Shown here piece after piece: positions 55,904 through 64,000 of a stretch of DNA of 64,000 nt. Below the pieces are notes generated by a model, which worked only from the letters and a program-made list of their open reading frames with translations, did no database searches and was not told the origin of the DNA. The stretch is from Siphonodentalium dalli (Eukaryota; Mollusca; Scaphopoda; Gadilida; Siphonodentaliidae). Made by a program: the position numbers and the translations under genes. The DNA lies in contig CP136061.1 in the NCBI GenBank assembly GCA_032622095.1, forward strand, positions 43,407,797-43,471,796, in the 5' to 3' direction. The first letter of the stretch is position 1; each line of letters begins with the position of its first letter.

Positions 55904-57170
55904 TTAGGTGAGTTTTAAAATCGGATATTTAAAGTGTTTGTAGGTGGTGTTCTTTTCACTGTGCTCCCTAAGGTTGGACCACCCCACTTCGAGTAAAACA
56001 TTTGTATTGGAGACAGAGCGGGTTAACCCGGTCACTATTCTGGCGGCGTCCACATGTATACGTTCAAGTTTGTCCATCCAGTATTGTGGTGCACAGTCCC
56101 AAACTACATCTGCATAATCCATTATTGGTAGAACGTAAGTTTTGTAAAAAAATTCTAACGTGTTTGCACTTAAGCTGTATTTGAATCTTCTTAGTTGTGA
56201 GATGCGGGACGAAACTCTCTTAATTATATTATTAATGTGATCGTTCCAGTCTAAATTTGATTGAATTTCGACACCAAGGTGTGTATGTGACGTTTCGAAG
56301 GACATGTTTTGGTCTTGGAATACAAGTCTGGGGTTCGTTTGGTTGCCCGATAACGAGAAAGATATTGCTTTTGTTTTCGATGGATTGACATTTACCAGCC
56401 ATTTGTGCGCCCAATTTTATATTGATTCTAGGTCTTGATTTAGATCAAATTCAAGGATGGTCAGGTCATAATGAGATGCGATAATGCATGTGTCGTCGGC
56501 GTACATTCTAGTTGTTGATATAAGGTTATCCGGGAGATCATTTATGTAGGATAAGAACAGAAAATGTCCAAGTATTGACCATTGAGGCACTCCAGCGGGG
56601 ACCAATTCGAACTCGGAGTATGTATTATTCACCAAGACTCTTTGTTGTCTGTTAAAAAGATAGTCATCCAACCAAATGGACAGCTGACCAGAAATTCCAC
56701 ACTTGTCTAAGTTATGTATCAAACCCTTATTCCAGACCCTCTCGAACGCCTTTGAAATATCACAAAACTAGCACAGGTGTGCAAGTTGTTGTCGCGGCTC
56801 TGACATAGGTTATGATACATATCCAGAAGTTGATATGTTGTATTATGTCCTTCAGTAAAGCCGGATTGGTGTCGATATAGGAGGCAGTTCTCGTGGAAGA
56901 ATACATTAATATATTTGAGTACCGTTTTTTCGAAAACATTTCCAAGGATAGGGAGAAGAGAAATTGGCGATAATTTAAACAGTCCGCGGGATCTCCTTTT
57001 TTAGATATTGGTATTACGTTAGCTTTCTTCCAGTTCGACGGAAATTTGCCCATATTTAGCGATTTCTTGAAGAGTAATAGAAGCGGAGTGGCAACAGCAG
57101 TTGCCGTTCCTTTCAACATTTTACCATTAATTCCATCGTGGCCCTGAGCTTTATTCTTCTACGATTCACA
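55904..57170 (-). pseudogene. Decayed CR1/Jockey-like LINE, related to the one at 32 kb
   Basis: Fragments in order on the minus strand: KAQGHDGINGKMLKG, NMGKFPSNWKKANVIPISKK, DKCGISGQLSIWLDDYLFNR, AGVPQWSILGHFLF, INDLPDN, RMYADDTC, then HLGVEIQSNLDW, RRFKYSL and YADVVWDCAPQYW. The YADD aspartates persist, but GVPQGS has become GVPQWS and there are several frameshifts and a stop after DLESI. The 3' end is lost after about 55904. It shares DLPDN, MYADDTC and VVWDCAP with the 32196-33430 element, so both belong to one family. Confidence 0.82.
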
Positions 57171-57595
57171 TACTTCCATGGTCACAATATGTACGTGTCC
57201 ATGGCGTCAAAGCTGTCCGTAAGGAGTAAGTATACACAGTAAAAGCTGAAATAGAAAGATAATAGTCAAATAATGCGGGGAAAATGGAAGTGTCAATGAC
57301 ACTGTAGCTTATCTCGACCTACTGATGAAATTATGACATTACCACAACAATTTTATGACTTAAGTATTTAAACAAGATCATCACAATGGCGGCCATTTTG
57401 GGCGGCGACTGCTGGAACCAAAAATATCTTGTATTTTAAGCTTTGACTGTGTATACTTACTCCTTAGTTATTGATGTACGATGGTGTGAGCGTAGCCTTA
57501 CGAGGTATATTGGAATAATCTTGTCCGTATATCCGTCCTTTTGGTCGTCGGGACGTGGACGCAAATTTGTCCGAACTTGTATTCCTACAATTTCA
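57171..57595. other. No gene seen
   Basis: Contains an isolated GGCGGCCATTTTGGGCGGCG near 57389 similar to words at 24.7-25.5 kb. No other feature. Confidence 0.35.
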
Positions 57596-58277
57596 CGCTG
57601 GTCATCCCATAATCCCCGCTGCGGACAATTTTTACAACAATTATGTTAATGAATATGAATTTGGGGTTCTTATAGTATTAAAACGCGTCACTGGAAGATA
57701 ACTCCATGTTTTCAAACAATTTCTCAAGTAGTGATATTGTTGATGAATGAAACTCAAATATACCCCGAAACTCCACGGTGTCGGAGTAAACCGCTGCACG
57801 GGCACGATTTTTGCCCGCGTCGTGGCTTCCACCTGCCCGCATTCCGTTTTACTCTATCGATGTACGATATGTTTGGAAAGATATCTTTATTCGTGTTAAT
57901 GAATATGGATTTGGGGTTCTTAGTATTAAAACGCGTCACTGGAAGATAACTCCATGTTTTCAAACAATTTCTCGAGTAGTGAAAGTGTTGCTGAATGAAA
58001 CTCAAATTTACCCCGAAATTCCGAATGCGCTCGACAAAGATTGAGGTTGTCTCGAGAACTGCTATCTAAATTTTCTCTAAACTACTTTAACTGTCAAAAC
58101 ATAAATAGGAATTGCCTATCATATTCGTCTTCCATTGGTTGGTATAAGTTCTAAATTGACTACTTTTAACTAATTAGACTACAGCCCTGGTATGGACACA
58201 TCTAAATGTTATAGAAGATTTATATACTGATGCCGTAGTCCGGTTTACTGCCGCAGCGGGGATTATAGGATGACCAG
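57596..58277. mobile_element. Candidate MITE with 30-bp inverted ends and internal 251-bp-period duplication
   Basis: CACGCTGGTCATCCCATAAT at 57597 and, inverted, ATTATAGGATGACCAGCGTG at 58257 lie at the two sides, each next to CCGCTGCGG or CCGCAGCGG. Between them a block of about 130 bp (GTTAATGAATATG... to ...TACCCCGAAA) occurs at 57644 and again at 57895. The right end is also present at 61170-61200 without the rest. Confidence 0.45.
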
Positions 58278-59840
58278 CGTGATTTTTCAGTAATTTTTTT
58301 TTAAAACTTGGCACAGATTTATAGTACCATGGACACCTGTGCACCTGCTATTATGAGGTCCGTCCGACATTTTTAATGGATTTATCCCCATGTTTCGACT
58401 TCTTCGCAACATGCATATACATGTAGTTTTGTTCGCGCTTGTATTCCTTGTTTTAACCACATTCAATCAGTACAGTCGTGGTAAACCCAGAGTGCATGGT
58501 TCAGTCAAACGTAATTCATACCGCTTAAATTTTAACATCAATGTTCAATCCAAGTGTGAGGCAGTTTCTTATCTGAGAGATTGTCCAATAATACGCGTGC
58601 AAATAATAATTAAAACATGCCGTCTGTACTAAAGGTATTCTCCCCTGCAGCCACTTGTTAAAGTACACACTATAATAGTCTATTATTGGTGGGGTATTCA
58701 GGGATAATGAGCAGTTAACAGGCGAATTAAAAGATAATACAAGGGCAGAAGAATTCATATACATTGGCGCGAAATGTTCAGTTAATAAGTTCAACAAATG
58801 ACTTACACTGTATTAAATAGCCGTATTTATCTATATTTATACGGTAATACTGTTAATGGCGCGTGCACGCGCCATGTATTTTGAGAAGGGTCTGACCGCC
58901 GACGCCATTTTCTCGGATTGTGAAGTCGTATGTTAGTCAATCGTTGGGAAAAAAAACAGTTGTTGGGTTAGTGTGTTTGTCAAGGTTTTCTATTGAATAA
59001 TTTATTGCTCATTGTTCGAAGTGATGGTAGCTTGTTGATATTATTAAACTTTTAGTCATTACGCCATTTACGGCCAAATTACAATCAACCATTGAGCATG
59101 TTTGTATAATTATACGGTAGTGGAATATACGGTGTACTGTATATTTGACGGTATAATTGTATAATTATACGGTAGTGGAATATACGGTGTACTGTATATT
59201 TGACGGTATAATTGTATAATTATACGGTAGTGGAATATACGGTGTACTGTATATTTGACGGTATTATTGTATAACTATACGATAGTAGCATATACAGTAT
59301 ACTGTCAATTATACGGTAGACTACTGGCAACTGGGCTGCCGGTACTCTACCGTAAAAATTACGGTGGGTTATTTACAGTGTAAGGTTGTTTGTTTAATTC
59401 ATTATCTGAACACTTCCTAAGGGAACTTCTCGCCTATGAATATTTAGTAAAGAAAGGGGTTAAATTTATTGGAACCGGATGTGCCACTGGGCAGTTGACG
59501 TTGGCTGATGGGTAATCCATCACTCGTGTTGATACCGTTTGAGCACCAGTCTGAACTATATTATCTCTATTCCACGCTTGATTTTCACGTAACGATATAT
59601 ATATATACGAAGGATCTCATTTCGTACTGCGTTTGGAATGTTTCATATACAAAGGAAACTCCACCAATAATCATGGTTGTGTTTCTTTGTGTGAAAAATT
59701 GCAATTTCTGTCCTGAAGCATTATTCGCGCGAGAGGGATAAATGAGATAAAATCGAGTAACACCGATCACTGCCAATTGATAGGTTTCAAGCAGGATATT
59801 AAATCGAACGCCTATAGATCGTGAACCCTGCGTATGGAAG
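58095..59840 (+). repeat. Segmental direct duplication, copy 1
   Basis: It matches 61008-63430 in the same orientation once two insertions are removed. Shared blocks include ATTGCCTATCATAT, GGTATGGACACATC, TCCGACATTTTTAATGGATT, CACTTCCTAAGGGAAC and GCCTATAGATCGTGAACC. Divergence by eye is about 10 percent. This copy has the MITE at 58806-59380 and lacks the 1.29 kb element of copy 2. Confidence 0.85.
58806..59380. mobile_element. TA-flanked MITE (Tc1/mariner type)
   Basis: Ends CACTGTATTAAATAGCCG and, inverted, CACTGTAAATAACCCACCG, flanked by TA at 58804-58805 and 59381-59382. CACTGTAAA ends with ACCGTAA/TTACGGT stems are widespread in non-autonomous elements of marine animals. Copy 2 of the duplication has no such insert. 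Inside are a perfect 20-bp palindrome (58856-58875) and three to four copies of a unit of about 55 bp (59102-59330) with TATACGGTAGTGGAATATAC. Confidence 0.7.
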
Positions 59841-59924
59841 GCCGGGCACGAGTACACAATGCTATGCCAACTTTTTGTAGTGTTTCCTTTTTACCATTCC
59901 ATGGTGTATACACATATTGTTATA

Positions 59925-60430
59925 CCCCCACTCTCGAAGAATGGGGGTATACTAAATTGACCTCGTCCGTCCGTCCGTCAGTCGGACATCCTCCGTATTC
60001 CGTCCGTCAGTCCCTCCGGCCGGGCAGATATCTCAATCAACAGATGTCGGATCTGAATGAAATTTGGTATGGATGTTCACTGCTATGAGCGCATTCAACT
60101 GAGTATTCAATCTTTTTTCTGGATTTTCCGTTTTAGAGTTAATCATCTTTGTTTATCTGGAAATGTTGGTTTTTCTTTGTCCATCAGAGCAGATATATAC
60201 CTCCACCACCAGTTGACGAATCTCAACGCCAAGGAAACGTACATATTGTACGGTTGCTGTTTGGTGGAGAGTTGGCTGGAGGTGAGGAGGGAATGCGTGG
60301 TGGACATGACGTTTGTTTGGACGCGTGGTTAGTTGTTTTGCTTATCTTGATTCTGGTCTATTTAATTGTAGTGCTGCGTTGTGTGTGCATTTGGCTTGTA
60401 GCGCTAGTCGAAGCGCGTGATTCTTGACAT
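59925..60430 (+). repeat. Dispersed repeat starting with a TACCCCC hairpin
   Basis: TATACCCCCACTCTCGAAGA followed by ATGGGGGTATA forms a hairpin at 59919-59950. It is followed by a GTCC/GTCAGTC tandem tract and the phrase ATCTGAATGAAATTTGGTAT. Hairpins of this kind next to GTCCGTCC tracts are common in invertebrate genomes. The later part reads through short frames without recognised protein. Confidence 0.5.
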
Positions 60431-61007
60431 CTTGTATAGGCTGTCGATATTGCAGTTTAATGCTGCGGTCACGATGGTTGCCATATAGTCCATAGTTAGT
60501 CGGATGTATAGGTCTTGTAGACGTGGACGAGAGTTTTGGTTTTGGTTCCCCTGTTGGTTCCGCGTAGGCATCTCAGAAGATTTGTTCTTTTCTATGCATT
60601 GGCAGTTTGGCTGTTGTTTTCTTGATGTGGGCTCCGAAGGTGAGTTGTTTGTGGAGGATTATTACAAGGAGGGTGGCTTGGTCGGATGGTTCGCCGAAAA
60701 CCTGCAGATTGCGTGTTGGTTGTTTTTTTCTTTTGGTGAATGGGTTGAGCTTGGTCTTATTCGTCATTTGGAGCACTATCGTATGAGGTCGTTGGCGGTT
60801 CTTTGTAGTCTTGACTGTATGATTTTCGTGTTTATGTGTGATGTCCATATAGTCCGATGTCGTCGGCGAATTGAGATACTTCTACAGCTTGTCTTCGGTT
60901 GATGTGTATGTCACTGACATATATGATATTGAGTTGGCTGAGTACCGATCCATGTTGTGTTCAGGCTCGTACATGCATTGGATTCGATGTCTCGTTATTG
61001 ATGATGA
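60431..61007 (-). pseudogene. Decayed LINE reverse-transcriptase fragment
   Basis: On the minus strand, GSVLSQLNIIYVSDIHINRR then VEVSQFADDIGLYGHH corresponds to the catalytic (Y/F)ADD region, followed in another frame by NKTKLNPFTKRKKQPTRNLQ and ILHKQLTFGAHIKKTTAKL, the next conserved blocks of Jockey-like elements. The frames are broken. It separates the two copies of the segmental duplication. Confidence 0.6.
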
Positions 61008-62111
61008 CAAAGCATAAATAGGCATTGCCTATCATATACGTCTCCCATTGGTTGGTATATAGCTTCTATATTGACTACTTTTAACTAACTAAACTATAGT
61101 TCTGGTATGGACACATCCAATTGCTACAGAGGTGCGGTTTACTGACGACAGCAGTCCGGTTTACTGCCGCAGCGGGGATTATATGATGACCAGCGTGATT
61201 TGTCATTAATTTTGTTTTAATTTGGGCCAGATGTATAGTACCATGGAAAGTTGGAAACCTGTGCACCTGTTATTATGAGGCCCGTCCGACATTTTTAATG
61301 GATTTATTCCCTTTTTTCGACTTGTTCGCAACAGGCATACTTTTTTTCTCCAGATTGTATTCCTTCCTTTAACCACATTCAACCAGTACAGGTGTGGTAA
61401 ACCCATGCATATTGCATGGTTCAGTTAAATTAACAGTTAAATCATAACATGCATGTTCAATCCAAGTGTGAGGCCCTTTCATATCTGAGTAATTGCCCAT
61501 ATAATACGCGCGCAAATAATAAATTAACCCGTATGCAGTCTATACTAAATGCATTCTCCCTCGCACTCACTTATAAAAGTATACTTTGTAATAATCTATT
61601 ATTCATTTGGCGTTTCGGTTAAAACGAGCATCTGATGGCATGCGTATGAAAAATATAACACAAGAGCAGAATAATCCATAATACATTGGCGCGAAATGTT
61701 CATTTAATAAGGTCGTTATGGGTCGTTTGCTGAGTTTATTATCTAAACACTTCCTAAGGGAACTACTAGCCTAAGAGTAATTAGTATAGAAAAGGGTTAA
61801 ATCTATCGAAACCGGATGTACCACTGGGCAGTTGACGTTGCATGATGGGTAATCAAACACTCGCGTTGAAACCTTCTGAGCACCAGTCTGAACTATGAAC
61901 TTTATTCCACGCCCGATTTGCACGCAACGATATACATGTACGAAGTGTCTTATTTCTTACCGCGTTTGGAATGTTTCATATATAAAGGAAACTCCACCAA
62001 TAATCATGGCTGTGTTTCTTTATGCGAAAAAGTGATAAATGGGATAAAGTCGTGTATCATGAATCACTGCCAATTAATAGGCTTCAAGCAGGATATTAAA
62101 TCGGGGGACAT

Positions 62112-62211
62112 GTCTCTATTCCGAAGGTTCGCTATTCCGAAGGTTCACTATTCCGAAGGTTCTCTATTCCGAAGGTTCACTATTCCGAAGGTTCGCTATT
62201 CCGAAGGTTTT
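62112..62211 (+). repeat. Terminal 17-bp tandem repeats, left
   Basis: Six tandem copies of a unit of 16-17 bases, TATTCCGAAGGTTC plus GC, AC or TC and a linking base, forming the left end of the 1.29 kb element. Confidence 0.9.
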
Positions 62212-63280
62212 TTGTTACTTTAAAGGTTAATTCTATATTCTAAAGTATTTTCGCGGGTTTCCTTGAGATTTAATGTCGTTACATATGAAGTTATTTCTCA
62301 ATACATATTCACGTCACGCAGCCCATACAATTGATATATTTCCATACGGTTATATCTCAATAATCTTAGAGGCAAGAATACGCCAGCTAAAGGCGGGTAA
62401 AAATAGTGGGGCTATATTATGAATACTGGAGCGCCATAGCATACTGCGTAGCAGAATAGCGCTGAATAGACGGGTATGATATGAACCTAACTGCAATTGT
62501 GACTTTGTGTTGACTTTAAAGGCCCATATAATTTTCGAGTCACCGATTATTTTTTGTATAGTGCCTTGATATACGGTTTTAATAACAATCAATGCCATAA
62601 AATATGTTTAAAATACTATAATTGATCATCATTTGAAACGTCTGTGTCTCAGAAGATGCCCATAGAGAAATAGAAAACAGATGAAATCGTAAAAAGATTC
62701 CCCCCGTTATGGCTCCCAGAATGCAACATAATTCAAACTAAAAATGTATTTTCAATGGAAGGGGAAAAACTCTATCTTTAAAATATTGAGTTATTCACCC
62801 TCCATTGAAAATAATACACTTTGCACAACAAAACCAGATGAAACTTAAGCACAAAAACACGTCGGTAACTCACCAAAAACAACATGTTTATTACAACGGA
62901 TAAATTGACAATACAATGTTAGAGAGCTTCCTATTTCAAATGTTATATAATATGGCATATATTTTATATATGTCATCTGCATGATCAAATTAAGTGGGCC
63001 ATTAATGTTGATGTTTCTTTCAAATACAGATTGCCAGTTCGGACAGGCTGCATCTCTTACATGTAGTTTATTTCAGTCATGCAGTCATCGCGTTTTAAAC
63101 TTTCCATAATAAACGATAAACTGATACTGTCTTCTTGATATTAATAACCGACATCTGGGACAATTTGGGAATTATAATGGGGTGTATAAATGTAAAATAG
63201 TGACTACTGGCGTAATTCCTCGTGTGGTTTTTCTGGGGGGTGCAAATTTTTATTCATTTCTGATTAAATACGCCCAGAAT

Positions 63281-63384
63281 AGAAAACCTTCGGAATAGCG
63301 AACCTTCGGAGTAGCGAACCTTCGGAATAATGAACCTTCGGAATAGCGAACCTTCGGAATAATGAACCTTCGGAATAGAGAACC
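63281..63384 (-). repeat. Terminal 17-bp tandem repeats, right
   Basis: Inverted counterpart (GAACCTTCGGAATAGC and variants) at the right end of the same element. The unit order differs from the left side, as expected if repeats slip independently. Confidence 0.9.
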
Positions 63385-63430
63385 ATACCCATTAAATCAA
63401 AAGCCTATAGATCGTGAACCTATAGATCGG

Positions 63431-64000
63431 GAGACGTTTATTGTGCATGATGTTTAATTTTTACTATTCCATAATTTGATCTTCACTTTATGCCTATATA
63501 TGTGTGTTCCGTTTTCAACAACTCAATCTTTTCACTCCATGCACATCGTTTGTCTTTCACGTCTCGATCTCTATTTCTGTATCTCTACTACTACATTTAG
63601 TATGCACATATTGTACGTTATGTACATGTACACTATTTTGTGAATTGTTAATCATCTGAGATACAAAATAAATAATCTTTACAACAGGGCTATGGCATCG
63701 GTTGATGAAATATTCCGCCCACATGCAGCGAAAACTGCGTCTTCGACTGACAAGAAAGTCGCGATTTAAATTCCAATTCCATCCCTATAGTCTCGACCAG
63801 TCGTTAACATACGGGAAACCAAGACAACCACTCGTACTCTCTCTCGTGTCGGCTTGCTTACTATTCGATATATCGCACGAACCCGTATTATATCATAAAA
63901 CTATCCATTACATATTTCCTTATCTCTCACTAGTTATGAATAGGCACGTGCTATATATCACTTGGCATCGTGTCAACAAAATGACCGCGCTGTGTCTTAA
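63431..64000. other. No gene seen
   Basis: The end of the window has no recognised frame or repeat. Confidence 0.4.

Larger units (their letters stand above)
62103..63390. mobile_element. 1.29 kb element with ends of 17-bp repeats and 8-bp target duplication
   Basis: ATTAAATC at 62095-62102 is repeated at 63391-63398, and copy 1 of the duplication has the uninterrupted target with a single ATTAAATC (near 59799). The left end is GGGGGACATGTCTCTATTCC followed by six 17-bp units TATTCCGAAGGTTCGC/CAC. The right end is the inverted version with about six units. An 8-bp duplication points to a hAT-like superfamily, but the ends are unlike the usual CAGxG. The interior (62640-63000) is related to 16266-16660. 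No transposase frame is present. Confidence 0.75.
61008..63430 (+). repeat. Segmental direct duplication, copy 2
   Basis: See copy 1 at 58095. This copy lacks the TA-flanked MITE and carries the 1288-bp element at 62103-63390. After that insertion the homology resumes with GCCTATAGATCGTGAACC. Confidence 0.85.

Noticed and set aside
60504-60902. Plus-strand frame of 132 codons
   Set aside because: The opposite strand carries conserved reverse-transcriptase blocks with the (F)ADD motif, so this is its shadow.

Overview
The window looks like intergenic or intronic DNA from an AT-rich animal genome, most probably a marine invertebrate such as a mollusc or another lophotrochozoan. I infer this from the mix of retroelements (an L1/Tx1-type LINE, several CR1/Jockey-like LINEs, a Penelope-like element), Helitrons, foldback elements, MITEs and microsatellites, and from the absence of any bacterial-style gene order. 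The lineage itself is not proven. I see no complete host gene, no rRNA, no tRNA and no CRISPR array. Most long open frames are transposon genes, and a few short ones look like isolated host exons.

Positions 1-16 kb: LTR-retrotransposon pieces (one followed by a tRNA-Leu-type primer binding site), zinc-finger and Lys-rich coding debris, a pair of inverted 0.5 kb repeats, two inverted piggyBac-type MITEs with internal 69-bp hairpins, two minus-strand exon-like frames (one membrane span, one Tyr-rich tail), and a 47-bp minisatellite. Positions 16-28 kb: a 5.7 kb foldback structure with 1.37 kb arms (16995-22655) and a candidate spliced exon in its loop, a second foldback with 0.7 kb repetitive arms (23041-24682), LINE debris and a 110-bp palindrome. 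Positions 28-36 kb: sparse sequence, a 5'-truncated LINE (32196-33430), an OTU-like fragment and a TIR element holding an ATC microsatellite.

Positions 36-55.5 kb are the most structured part. A near full-length L1/Tx1-type LINE (36420-42375, minus strand, 16-bp target duplication) has inserted into a repeat that consists of a short flank block plus an array of about 165-bp units. The same flank and array occur in inverted orientation at 54897-55514. Between them lie a small cluster of unrecognised short ORFs and a head-to-tail array of seven or more non-autonomous Helitrons (about 45.2-54.9 kb). All units face the same way, with abutting 3' CTAG and 5' TCTCC-type ends and a 3' hairpin. One unit carries a Penelope-like element with 214-bp inverted repeats, and another carries a truncated LINE.

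Positions 55.9-64 kb: a truncated LINE related to the 32 kb one, then a direct duplication (58095-59840 and 61008-63430). Each copy has a transposon that the other lacks: a TA-flanked MITE in copy 1 and a 1.29 kb element with 8-bp target duplication and ends made of 17-bp repeats in copy 2. These empty sites fix the element boundaries exactly. All family assignments rest on motifs and structure read by eye; no database search was run.
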